Below are positions 16,412 to 24,514 of a stretch of DNA of 42,136 nt, piece by piece (position 1 is the first letter of the stretch; every line of letters starts with the position of its first letter). This DNA comes from an uncultured Cytophagales bacterium (lineage in GTDB: Bacteria > Bacteroidota > Bacteroidia > Cytophagales > Thermonemataceae): positions 1 to 42,136 of the forward strand of contig CALLAC010000029.1 of the NCBI GenBank assembly GCA_938002655.1, in the 5' to 3' direction. The notes below the pieces were generated by a model. It saw nothing but the letters and a program-made list of their open reading frames with translations. It was not told the origin of the DNA and searched no databases. Made by a program: the position numbers and the translations under genes.

Positions 16412-17731
16412 ATGCAAACACAGCAGGTAGCTTTTAATTGGTTTGTCAAGCCGCTAAAAAGTTTTATCAATAATACTGCGTTCAGTGGTATTTTGCTTTT
16501 TTCTGCCACTATTTTAGCAATGATTGTTGCTAATTCGCCTTGGGCAGAGGCTTTTCATCATTTTTGGGAAATTGAGTTCTCCATAGGAACAGAAAACTTT
16601 TCGATGAAGAAGTCTTTACATCATTGGATAAATGACGGCTTGATGTCCGTATTCTTTTTTGTAGTAGGTTTGGAACTAAAACGTGAGCTACTTGCAGGAG
16701 AGCTACGAAACCCTAAAAATGCCATAATGCCTATCGTAGGGGCTATTTGTGGTATGCTTTTTCCCGCTTTGATTTATGTAACACTAAATCCTGATTTGCC
16801 TACTCAAAAAGGTTGGGGCATACCTATGGCTACGGATATAGCGTTTGCTTTGGGAGTTTTGTATCTGCTCGGAGATAAAGTATCCACAACGGTTAAAGTA
16901 TTTCTAACAACTATTGCTATTGTTGATGATTTGGGGGCTGTACTTGTCATAGCTATTTTTTACACTTCTGAAATTAATGTAAGTAGCTTGATTGCCGCGG
17001 GGATTTTTCTTTTAATCCTGATAGCTGCCAATCGTTTAAAAATACGCAAAACTTGGTTTTATGGAGTTGTAGGTATAGGGGGCATTTGGGTGTCTTTTTC
17101 AATGTCAGGCGTACATCCTACTATTTCTGCGGTTTTATTAGCTTTTACGATTCCTGCACGTACCTATATTGGTGAAGAAAAATACTTGTATAAATTGAAC
17201 TATCTGATTGATGAGTTCAAAAAAGCACAAACTACTCATTTACCCATAGTTACTCACGAGCAGATAGAAATCGTTGAAAAAATGCGGGAAGTCGGAAAAA
17301 AGTTTTTGCCACCACTGCAACGATTGGAGTATATTTTACACCCTTGGGTAGCTTATTTGGTAATGCCTATTTTTGCTTTAAGCAACGCAGGAGTAAAAAT
17401 TTCAGAGGAATCTTTAAATCATCTTAGTTCTAATGTTACCTTAGGTATCACTCTGGGTTTGGTGCTTGGAAAATTTTTAGGAGTTAGTGGTATTTCTTGG
17501 CTTTTACACAGACTCAAATGGGTTAAGTTACACCCTGATATTTCTTTGAAATACCTTGTAGGCATTGGATTTTTATCAGGTATAGGCTTTACAATGTCCC
17601 TATTTATTGCTGAACTTGCCTCACAAGAAGAAACATTCTTAGTACAAGCTAAACTTGGCATTTTACTTGCTTCTATCTTGGCAGGCGGATTGGGATATTT
17701 TTTCGTCGGAAGAGCTACAAAAAATTCGTAA
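16412..17731 (+). CDS. nhaA: Na+/H+ antiporter NhaA
   Basis: Inner-membrane electrogenic antiporter expelling Na+ in exchange for protons, for sodium and alkaline pH tolerance. Length 439 aa with about 12 hydrophobic segments. Diagnostic motifs are VGLELKRELLAGEL, the unwound-helix ATDIAFALGVL and AIVDDLGAVLVIA with the paired ion-binding Asp residues, and GFLSGIGFTMSLFIAELA with the essential lysine region nearby. An insert of about 60 residues in the middle (after ARTYIGEEKYLYKL) is cytoplasmic and charged, as in other Bacteroidota homologs. ATG start after a short 63-bp spacer. A long non-coding stretch follows. Confidence 0.95.
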   Translation: MQTQQVAFNWFVKPLKSFINNTAFSGILLFSATILAMIVANSPWAEAFHHFWEIEFSIGTENFSMKKSLHHWINDGLMSVFFFVVGLELKRELLAGELRNPKNAIMPIVGAICGMLFPALIYVTLNPDLPTQKGWGIPMATDIAFALGVLYLLGDKVSTTVKVFLTTIAIVDDLGAVLVIAIFYTSEINVSSLIAAGIFLLILIAANRLKIRKTWFYGVVGIGGIWVSFSMSGVHPTISAVLLAFTIPARTYIGEEKYLYKLNYLIDEFKKAQTTHLPIVTHEQIEIVEKMREVGKKFLPPLQRLEYILHPWVAYLVMPIFALSNAGVKISEESLNHLSSNVTLGITLGLVLGKFLGVSGISWLLHRLKWVKLHPDISLKYLVGIGFLSGIGFTMSLFIAELASQEETFLVQAKLGILLASILAGGLGYFFVGRATKNS

Positions 17732-18405
17732 TTTATTATGAAATCAAACTTACTCCAAATGAAAAATTACTTGTAAGATAATCTTTTGCAAAAGATAAAC
17801 TTTGCATTATAAGAAGAATCACCTACCTTATCAAATGAAAAAAGTAAATTCACTCCCCTGAGCGACGATACATGAAAAAAATAATTGGGAAACGTAGAAA
17901 ATCTAAACATTCTTTGCGAGTTATTGTGAAAGCCATTTTGTATTTGAACTACACAAGTGTGCAATAGCACATAATTTGAGCTATCGCAATATCGCACAAA
18001 TATCTATGATAATCAAGCGGGTATAGTTGCTCTTGAACGATTATCAGGGAAAGAACCAAGGCTACAAAAGTACTTTCATTACACACGTTGAGGAAATGTA
18101 GAGCTGTCAGACAGAAATTACACAAAAACCAGAAAGGATTTATATCTGAAAAAAAACAGGTGGCAAGTGGAAAGAGAAAATGGTAGAATCAGCCGAAACA
18201 ATGCTACAAATCGTATTTATATCGTTCATTATCAATTATTAATCGAAAAACCTCATCTCAAATGTGCAGTTGTAAAAAGGAAAAAGAGAATAGGTCAAAG
18301 TTACAAAATTGTAGAAAACACCCTAAATCAAACCTGTAAGAGAAAAGCCTTTATAGGTCTGAAATATATTGAACTGCAAAATTTTTCTTTTTTTTACAAA
18401 ACCCT
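17732..18405. other. 674-bp region without a clear gene
   Basis: No convincing ORF, RNA or terminator. The plus-strand frame starting at 18002 (IYDNQAGIVALERLSGKE) is open for about 29 codons, has a TGA at 18089, then stays open to 18418. It contains KKNRWQVERENG, which only faintly recalls the end of DDE transposases. Codon use is poor and start codons are lacking. I regard it as possible decayed gene sequence, identity unknown. Confidence 0.4.
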
Positions 18406-18413
18406 TATCTTTG
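18406..18413 (+). promoter_or_regulatory. Bacteroidota -7 element before the ECF sigma gene
   Basis: TATCTTTG, an exact TAnnTTTG match, 18 bp before ATG 18432. It supports that ATG over an upstream start at 18369 that would lie before the promoter. Confidence 0.65.
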
Positions 18414-18431
18414 CTTAAATTTTCTCTGAAA

Positions 18432-18998
18432 ATGTCTTTTGATGAAGTACATATTGTAGCGGCTTGCCGCAAGCAATGCCCCAAAGCCCAACGCAAACTT
18501 TATGAACATTTTGCTTCTAAAATGTTTGCAGTAGCTTTGCGTTATACTTCGGGTAGGCTTGAAGCAGAAGATGTTTTGCAAGAAAGTTTTATTAAGGTAT
18601 TTCAGCATATTCAAACTTTTCGCAGAGAATGCAGTTTAGAACATTGGATAAAGAAAATTGTTATCAACACGGCTCTCAAACAAAATCGTAGTAAGTTATA
18701 TTTATTTCCTGCTTTTGATTTGCAAGATTTGCCCGAAGAATATCAAGAAACTTGCGAAATCATAGAAAATTTACAGTATGAAGATTTGCTTGGTATGATA
18801 CAACAATTAGCCCCACGCTACCGAGTGGTTTTCAACTTGTATGCAATTGAAGGTTATCAGCATAACGAAATTGCTGAAATGCTAGGAATTAGCGAAGGAA
18901 CATCAAAATCACAATATGCAAGAGCAAAGCAAATTCTCAAAGAAATGATTTTGAAAGAAAGTACCCAAGTACAAAAGCCAAATTATGAAAGGTCATAG
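18432..18998 (+). CDS. ECF-type RNA polymerase sigma factor
   Basis: Sigma-70 family extracytoplasmic-function factor of 188 aa. Region 2 spans the N-terminal half: AQRKLYEHFASKMFAVALRY, EAEDVLQESFIKVFQHI and ECSLEHWIKKIVINTAL. Region 4 has LAPRYRVVFNLYAIEGYQHN and the HTH EIAEMLGISEGTSKSQYARA. This is the common Bacteroidota type in which ECF factors are cotranscribed with a membrane protein. The stop overlaps the next ATG by 14 bp, so the two proteins are probably translationally coupled. Target genes cannot be inferred. ATG 18432 was chosen from the promoter position and the start of region 2 homology. Confidence 0.92.
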   Translation: MSFDEVHIVAACRKQCPKAQRKLYEHFASKMFAVALRYTSGRLEAEDVLQESFIKVFQHIQTFRRECSLEHWIKKIVINTALKQNRSKLYLFPAFDLQDLPEEYQETCEIIENLQYEDLLGMIQQLAPRYRVVFNLYAIEGYQHNEIAEMLGISEGTSKSQYARAKQILKEMILKESTQVQKPNYERS

Positions 18999-20256
18999 AA
19001 ATTTTGAACAAATTTGGCAAGAAAAAATGCTCAATGCCTCTATTACTCCTTCGGATAGAGTATGGGAAGCGATTGCTCTGCAAATTGATGAAAAGCATCA
19101 ACAAAAACGCAGGAAAATACTTGCTTGGTGGGCAGCGGCAATACTCGCTCTCTTTTTAGGTGATGGGGAACTTGTATACCAAAGCAAAGGACTTATCGGT
19201 AAATGGTTTAGTAAAACAGCTAACCCCGACACCGAAATTACTCAAAATGCAGATATAACTTCAACAAACACTTTCAGAACTATCCCCCCAAGAAATACTA
19301 AAAATGTGCGTATAAACAAATTTGTACAAATTTTCAATGAAGGCGAAATTAAGCAGGAAAATCAGGTAAATATACAAGCCAAAGCTGAATTTGAAACTGA
19401 AAAGAAAGCAGTTTTGCCCAAAAAGCACGAGCAAGAACTCACTAACGAAAAAGTTGGAACTCCCAAAGCTAAACGTTGGTGGGTGCAAAGAAATGCCAGT
19501 ATAGGCAGTTTCCGCCAAAATTGGCATTATACGCCCTTGTCTAATTTGGCAGGACGTATGCTTTCTACCCCACAAGAGCAGTTTATGCTCAAAAGAGAAG
19601 AAAACCTACTCAAAGAAATAGCTACTTACCGAACCCTTTGCACCTGGACAATAGGTACAGATTTGGGCTTTCAAATCAATAAAAATTGGTATGTAAGTAG
19701 CGGATTTCAATGGCGAAGCAATTATGCCATTTTTCAGAGCAATGCCCCTGTGCCTATTATTGCTAAATTTTATGGGAATGTTCCCAATCTAGATGCTGAA
19801 GCTCCCCCTACCAATACATTAGTTTCTACACCCACTATTGAAATGGTAGAAGGCGAGTTAAACCAGATAAGTGCCTTGCCTACTGCTACAGAAACAGAAA
19901 TCACCTATCGGCATACAACTGAATTTATCAGCATTCCACTGAAAGTAGGTTATCAGGTGCAAAAAAATAAATGGCGTTGTGCGGTAGCAGTAGGTACAGA
20001 AGCCAACTTTCTTGTAAATAGCACATTTTCATCTGAAAATGCCACCTATTCAAGTGTGTTTCAGAAAGTAAATCGTGTTCAGTATGCAGGGCTTGCCGAA
20101 CTACAAATAGGTTATCAAGTTGCCCCTAAACTTTATTTACAAATTGCCCCTTCATTTAGAAATACTTTTACACCTTTATTCAAAGACTTTTCTGCTTTAC
20201 AAGTACAAAATCAGCAAAGTTGGTTTATAGGGGTTGGGCTTCAAAAAAGATTATAG
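18985..20256 (+). CDS. Membrane-anchored protein with C-terminal barrel-like domain, ECF sigma partner
   Basis: 423 aa. Residues 1-40 form a soluble head (FEQIWQEKMLNASITPSDRVWEAI) typical of Bacteroidota proteins paired with ECF factors. One membrane segment follows (KILAWWAAAILALFLG). Then comes a long Lys/Glu/Thr-rich linker to about residue 160. The rest has beta-barrel character (WTIGTDLGFQINKNWYVSSG, FISIPLKVGYQVQ, SWFIGVGLQKRL), like PorT-type outer-membrane domains. Such head-TM-barrel proteins sit where an anti-sigma factor would, but I see no zinc-binding or other known anti-sigma motif. The 14-bp overlap with the sigma gene supports functional coupling. Role as anti-sigma factor is inference. 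Confidence 0.75.
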   Translation: MKGHRNFEQIWQEKMLNASITPSDRVWEAIALQIDEKHQQKRRKILAWWAAAILALFLGDGELVYQSKGLIGKWFSKTANPDTEITQNADITSTNTFRTIPPRNTKNVRINKFVQIFNEGEIKQENQVNIQAKAEFETEKKAVLPKKHEQELTNEKVGTPKAKRWWVQRNASIGSFRQNWHYTPLSNLAGRMLSTPQEQFMLKREENLLKEIATYRTLCTWTIGTDLGFQINKNWYVSSGFQWRSNYAIFQSNAPVPIIAKFYGNVPNLDAEAPPTNTLVSTPTIEMVEGELNQISALPTATETEITYRHTTEFISIPLKVGYQVQKNKWRCAVAVGTEANFLVNSTFSSENATYSSVFQKVNRVQYAGLAELQIGYQVAPKLYLQIAPSFRNTFTPLFKDFSALQVQNQQSWFIGVGLQKRL

Positions 20257-20289
20257 ACTTAATTTTACGGAGTTAAAAAATAAGTTTTG

Positions 20290-20700
20290 ATGTATCAATC
20301 GTACACACAGCTTCGTGTTCGTTATGCCGAAACTGACCAAATGAAATACGTCTATTACGGCAACTATGCCGTATACTTTGAAGTAGCAAGGGTTGAATGT
20401 TTACGAAATCTTGGCTTAAACTATAAAAGCCTTGAAAGTGAATACAAGATAATGATGCCTGTATTGGAGCATTACTCTCGCTATCTCAAACCTGCCCTCT
20501 ACGACGACCTGCTCACTATTCGTGTAAGTATTCCTGAACTTCCTCAAAGCCGCATACGTTTTGAGTACGAAGTTTTGCGAGAAAATGCTTTGTTACACAA
20601 TGGTTATACTACGCTTGCGTTTATACATACAGAAACCCTGCGACCTGTGCGTTGCCCCGAAGTGCTTTTAAACCTGCTGAAACCTTATTTTGAAATATGA
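20290..20700 (+). CDS. Acyl-CoA thioesterase, hot-dog fold (YbgC/4HBT family)
   Basis: Predicted cytosolic thioesterase of 136 aa that hydrolyses acyl-CoA thioesters. The family signature is clear: LRVRYAETDQMKYVYYGNYA with the catalytic Asp in TDQM, then YFEVARVECLRNLG. The hydrophobic strands RIRFEYEVL and GYTTLAFI complete the fold. ATG 20290 is preferred to the adjacent TTG. The final bases form an ATGA overlap with the next gene, implying coupled translation. Substrate chain length cannot be read from sequence. Confidence 0.9.
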   Translation: MYQSYTQLRVRYAETDQMKYVYYGNYAVYFEVARVECLRNLGLNYKSLESEYKIMMPVLEHYSRYLKPALYDDLLTIRVSIPELPQSRIRFEYEVLRENALLHNGYTTLAFIHTETLRPVRCPEVLLNLLKPYFEI

Positions 20701-22823
20701 GCTTTTTATATCCTGCTTTTCTGTGGGCATTGTTTGCTATTGCTGTTCCGATTATCATTCATATCTTCAATTTTCGAAGGCTAAAAAGAGTATATTTCAC
20801 AAATGTTCGCCTCCTAAAAGAGCTCAAAACAGAAACCAACTCTTTCAAAACATTACGAGAATGGCTGATTTTGCTGATGCGTTTGGGCTTAGTAGTTTCT
20901 TTGGTGCTGGCTTTTGCCCAACCTTTTTTGCCAAATGAAAAGCAAACAACATTTTATCAAGCAGGCGGCATCACTAGCATTTATTTAGATAATTCGTACA
21001 GTATGCAAAACGAGCTAAGACGCCGCAAGCATCTTTCTTGGGCAAAAGAAAGCATTTCAGATTTAGTAAAAAAGTTTCCAAAGTCAGCTCAATTTCAGTT
21101 GGTTACCAACGATTTTCGCAATCGTGAGCAATTGGCTCTCAACGCTACCCGAGTAGAAGATATTTTGAGCGAAACCAATTTTTCTCCCCATAGTCGGGAT
21201 TTGCAAGCCGTATACGCTCGTCAGCAAACACTTTTGAAGCGATTGGCCCCTAAGGAAAATAATCAGATTTTCTGGTTTTCCGATTTTCAGAAAAGTACCA
21301 TAGGAAATTTGGAAAAACTAATTTTGGATAGCACAACGCAGTTTTTTCTTGTACCGCTCCAATCCGAACAAAAAGCAAACCTCTACATAGACTCGGCTTG
21401 GCTGGCCAATCCTTTCGTAAAAGCAAATGAAACTAGTACGCTTCTTTTTTCTGTAAAAAACAATTCCGAAACTCCTGTACAAGATTTAGTCGCTCGCCTT
21501 TTTATTGACGAACTGCAAGTTTCCACTACTACTTTGGATATCGGTGCCAATGGCAAAATTACAGGTAGTTTCAATTTCGTAACGCAAGAACGCGGCAGTC
21601 GGAAAGGTAAAATCGTAATTGAAGACCAGCCCATCAGCTTTGATAATGAATATTTTTTCACGCTCAATGTAGCCCCCACAATTCGTATTTCGTATGTATA
21701 TGCTGGGGGAGGCAATCCTTTTGTCCGAAGCGTATACGCAAGTGAAAAGAGTTTTCAACTCATCAGCTACGACCTCAATACCTTCAACTACGATATTCTG
21801 CCTAATACAGATTTGCTTATTTTAGATGCTTTGCCCAGCTTACCCACCTCTATGCGTGAAGAACTACAAAAATTTACACTTAATGGAGGTAGTGTGTTAA
21901 TTTTTCCTAACAATCTCCCCGATATTGCAAAATATGCCGAAGTATTGAGCCCGCTGGGCGTACGAGGATTACAAGCTGAAAAAATAGATTCTTTGGGGAA
22001 AAACTCTGCCAAAACCTTGCTTCCACCCAATATCAACAACCCTTTTTATGAAAGTATTTTCGAGCAAAATCCTAAAAATATTGATATGCCCTATGCCAAT
22101 GCAGTAATGAGCTGGCTTGGTGTAAGCACACAGCTATTAGGTTTCAAAAATGGTAAAAGTTTTCTTTCGATGTTCAGAAATGGCAGAGGAAAATTGTATT
22201 TGTGTGCTTCACCTCTCGAAAAACGCTATACCGATTTTCCTACAAATGCTCTTTTTGTCCCTATCATGTATAAAATAGCGGCTCGTAGTGTAGAACAAAA
22301 TGAAAAAATCGCCTACCATTTTCAAGAAAAAACTCTGACCCTCAAAGTGGGCAAAAGTAACAGAAAGCAAGTTTTTAGACTCAAAAATAATAAAACAGAA
22401 TTTTTACCTGCTCAAAAAATAGATGGTGAACAACTGATTTTGGAGTTACCCGAAGAAACTATCGAATCCGGACATTACGAAGTTGTTGATGACGAAAAGC
22501 AACTAATAGGAGTATTGGCTTTCAACTATGATAAGCGAGAGTCGGAAATGCAATTTTATAGCATAGAAGAATTGAAAAAAATCTTTGCTAATCGTAAAAA
22601 TGTTCAGATTTACGAAAATATTGCCGATAAAAAGTTTATCCAAGACTTCCAAGAACGCAATATGGGTACGCCTTTGTGGAAGTATTTTATCTGGCTTGCC
22701 CTAATTTGCCTACTTGCTGAAATTCTGATTATTCGTCTTTTCAAAAAATGGGATAAAAAAATAAGAAAAATGAGGCTCTCGTTTCATAACAAGAGCCTCA
22801 GCAAATCTAACTCACTTGAATAG
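20697..22823 (+). CDS. BatA-like membrane protein with N-terminal BatA and VWA-like domains
   Basis: 708 aa. The N-terminal BatA domain (FLYPAFLWALFAIAVPIIIH, RLKRVYFTNVRLLKEL) has two membrane helices, the second being WLILLMRLGLVVSLVLAF. It is followed by a VWA-like domain with a MIDAS-type DNSYS (about residue 100). A glutamine-amidotransferase-like segment (LLILDALPSLPTSMREELQK, NGGSVLIFPNN) lies mid-protein. A C-terminal helix (YFIWLALICLLAEILIIRLF) and a basic tail end it. Bat proteins in Bacteroidota are linked to aerotolerance and envelope stress, though the biochemical role is unclear. It overlaps the thioesterase by ATGA. Its last 20 codons contain a hairpin that seems to terminate the convergent small heat shock gene. 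Confidence 0.85.
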   Translation: MSFLYPAFLWALFAIAVPIIIHIFNFRRLKRVYFTNVRLLKELKTETNSFKTLREWLILLMRLGLVVSLVLAFAQPFLPNEKQTTFYQAGGITSIYLDNSYSMQNELRRRKHLSWAKESISDLVKKFPKSAQFQLVTNDFRNREQLALNATRVEDILSETNFSPHSRDLQAVYARQQTLLKRLAPKENNQIFWFSDFQKSTIGNLEKLILDSTTQFFLVPLQSEQKANLYIDSAWLANPFVKANETSTLLFSVKNNSETPVQDLVARLFIDELQVSTTTLDIGANGKITGSFNFVTQERGSRKGKIVIEDQPISFDNEYFFTLNVAPTIRISYVYAGGGNPFVRSVYASEKSFQLISYDLNTFNYDILPNTDLLILDALPSLPTSMREELQKFTLNGGSVLIFPNNLPDIAKYAEVLSPLGVRGLQAEKIDSLGKNSAKTLLPPNINNPFYESIFEQNPKNIDMPYANAVMSWLGVSTQLLGFKNGKSFLSMFRNGRGKLYLCASPLEKRYTDFPTNALFVPIMYKIAARSVEQNEKIAYHFQEKTLTLKVGKSNRKQVFRLKNNKTEFLPAQKIDGEQLILELPEETIESGHYEVVDDEKQLIGVLAFNYDKRESEMQFYSIEELKKIFANRKNVQIYENIADKKFIQDFQERNMGTPLWKYFIWLALICLLAEILIIRLFKKWDKKIRKMRLSFHNKSLSKSNSLE
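22771..22800 (-). terminator. Terminator for the convergent hsp20 remnant, inside the BatA-like coding end
   Basis: Perfect 9-bp repeat TGAGGCTCT/AGAGCCTCA with a 12-nt loop. On the minus strand it is followed by ATTTTTCTTATTTTTTT, a T-rich tract. It lies wholly inside the last codons of the BatA-like gene. Confidence 0.6.
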
Positions 22824-22855
22824 TTTTGCTGTTTTTCTTGCTCTCTTTTTGCTTT

Positions 22856-23105
22856 TTAAATGTCTAAAATCAGCAAGCCATCTTTGTATTCGGCTTTGAT
22901 TTTATCGGCATCGGTGTTTTCGGGAAGCGAAAAGCTATGCATAAAACTTTCGTAGCGAAACTGGCGACGTGTTGTATAGTTTTCTTTTTCATCTTTTTTT
23001 CTTCTTTTTGCTCACTGCTAATGCAGAGCCTATTGTCTTTGACTTCAACTTTGAACCTATCTTTGGAAAGTTTGGGTACTGCCATTTCCAAAGTAAATTT
23101 TTCAT
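22856..23105 (-). pseudogene. Small heat shock protein (Hsp20/alpha-crystallin) with two single-base frameshifts
   Basis: Alpha-crystallin domain chaperone that would hold unfolded proteins. A strong ribosome site (AAGGAGG) precedes ATG 23103-23105. Two frames carry parts of the domain: LEMAVPKLSKDRFKVEVKDN with SSEQKEEKK, then after a shift RRQFRYESFMHSFSLPENTD and DKIKAEYKDGLLILDI to a TAA at 22856-22858. Adding one A to the A5 tract after the start and one A to the A7 tract in the EEKK region restores a single frame of about 83 aa. That product is only the crystallin core, short compared with about 140-160 aa for the family. Either true decay or two homopolymer sequencing errors. Confidence 0.75.
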
Positions 23106-23221
23106 TAATACCCTCCTTTTTTTGAGTTAAACATAAATTTTTGCGTTGCTGTAACGAAAATAATAACCCAACAAGATGGTCTGAGATGAATTTTTTTCAA
23201 AAAAACATTGATTTTTCTCAA

Positions 23222-24382
23222 TCAGATTTGAGCAAGTGCTTGTTCTAAATCAGCAATAAGCAGATGAGGCTCTTCCAAACCAATATAAAACCGAACCAAG
23301 CTCCAATGGAAAGGTGCAGTAGCATAATTTTCGGACGTGTAGAGCGTACAAGCAGGGAAAATCAAAGACTCATATCCTCCCCAGGAAGCGGCAAGTAAAA
23401 ATTTTTTCAAACTATTGCAAAAACGTTCTACGGCATTGATATTTGGGGCTTTGAGCTCTATGGAAAATTGTCCCGTAGGGGCTTTCATTTGTCGTTGAGC
23501 AAGTTCAAATTGTGGGTGTGAGGGATGAAAAGGATAATACACTCGGCTTACTTTGGGATGAGAGGCAAGAAAATTGACAATTTGGGGGGTAGTTTCAGCA
23601 ACTCGTTGCATACGAATGGGTAAAGTTCGCAAACCTCGTAAAATTAGCCAAGCATTGAAAGGTGAAACAATACCACCGATAGTCATCAATTCGCTTTCAA
23701 AAACTTTCTTTAAATGCGTTTTTTTTCCGCAGAGTATACCTGCTACCGTATCGCTATGCCCCGAAAGATATTTTGTAGCAGAATGTACAACCATATCTAC
23801 CCCCATTGTAACAGGTTTTTGATTGAGAGGTGTAGCATAGCTATTGTCTAAGATAGTGGTTAGGTTGTATTTTTGAGCAATCTTGACTACCGCTTCAATG
23901 TCTTGCAATTCAAAAGTGAAAGAATTGGGGCTTTCTAAAAAGAAGAGTTTAGTAGTAGGCTGAATAGCTTTTTCATAATTTTCAGGATTTGTTCCGTCTA
24001 TCATTGTAGTACTTACACCAAAGCGTTTGAGCCATTGGTTGAGCAGTTTGTTGGTCCAGCTGTATGGTTTTTGCACACAAACTATGTGGTCGCCTATTTC
24101 TACTACCGAAAGCACTGCTGCGGCAATAGCGGCACTGCCACTGGCGAAAATAAGGGCATCTTCAGTTTCTTCAAAAGCCGCCATTTTCTTACGTAAGATA
24201 TCGGTTGTTGCATTGTTGCCACGTGTATAAAAAGCTGTTTCTGACTCATTGGCAAGGCTCTGACGCATAGCCTCTACATTGGGAAAGCAAGACATTGCCG
24301 TCTGAAATATCGGTGGAGCGACAGAATACAGATAGTTTTCACGTTCTTCGCCCAATTCGTTGATGATATAGTATAAATCCAT
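23222..24382 (-). CDS. Cys/Met metabolism PLP-dependent enzyme (trans-sulfuration family)
   Basis: 386-aa fold-type I PLP enzyme of the cystathionine gamma-synthase/gamma-lyase group. The PLP-binding Asp179 lies in LDNSYATPLNQKP and Lys204 in VHSATKYLSGHSD. FYTRGNNATTDILRKKMA and ALIFASGSAAIAAAV are the usual N-terminal motifs, and GGYESLIFP is near the C-terminus. Family members make or cleave cystathionine or use O-acetylhomoserine, and sequence alone does not separate these. It is a single gene on the minus strand, divergent from a glycosyltransferase. No sulfur-metabolism neighbours are present. Confidence 0.88.
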   Translation of the reverse strand: MDLYYIINELGEERENYLYSVAPPIFQTAMSCFPNVEAMRQSLANESETAFYTRGNNATTDILRKKMAAFEETEDALIFASGSAAIAAAVLSVVEIGDHIVCVQKPYSWTNKLLNQWLKRFGVSTTMIDGTNPENYEKAIQPTTKLFFLESPNSFTFELQDIEAVVKIAQKYNLTTILDNSYATPLNQKPVTMGVDMVVHSATKYLSGHSDTVAGILCGKKTHLKKVFESELMTIGGIVSPFNAWLILRGLRTLPIRMQRVAETTPQIVNFLASHPKVSRVYYPFHPSHPQFELAQRQMKAPTGQFSIELKAPNINAVERFCNSLKKFLLAASWGGYESLIFPACTLYTSENYATAPFHWSLVRFYIGLEEPHLLIADLEQALAQI

Positions 24383-24440
24383 TTTTACATTTTTTCAAAA
24401 AACGATTTTTTTGCAAGAAAATTTTTGAAACCTTTGAAAG

Positions 24441-24480
24441 AAAACCTTATAGGTTGTAGGACCTATTTTATAGGTTTTTT
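24441..24480 (+). repeat. Imperfect palindrome with T run upstream of the glycosyltransferase
   Basis: AAAACCT (24441-24447) pairs with AGGTTTT (24473-24479) and TAGGT with ACCTA inside, around a 6-nt loop, with seven Ts at the end. It resembles the hairpin at 32002-32032 (shared AACCTnATAGG). It could be a leader attenuator or a dispersed intergenic repeat. Confidence 0.45.
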
Positions 24481-24514
24481 TATAAGTTTGGGTTTAAATT
24501 TCTGCCATATAAAT

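Noticed and set aside
18167-18418. GTG-started 83-codon frame as a real small gene
   Set aside because: It runs through the promoter of the ECF sigma gene, has no ribosome site and no recognised homology; kept only as possible decay.
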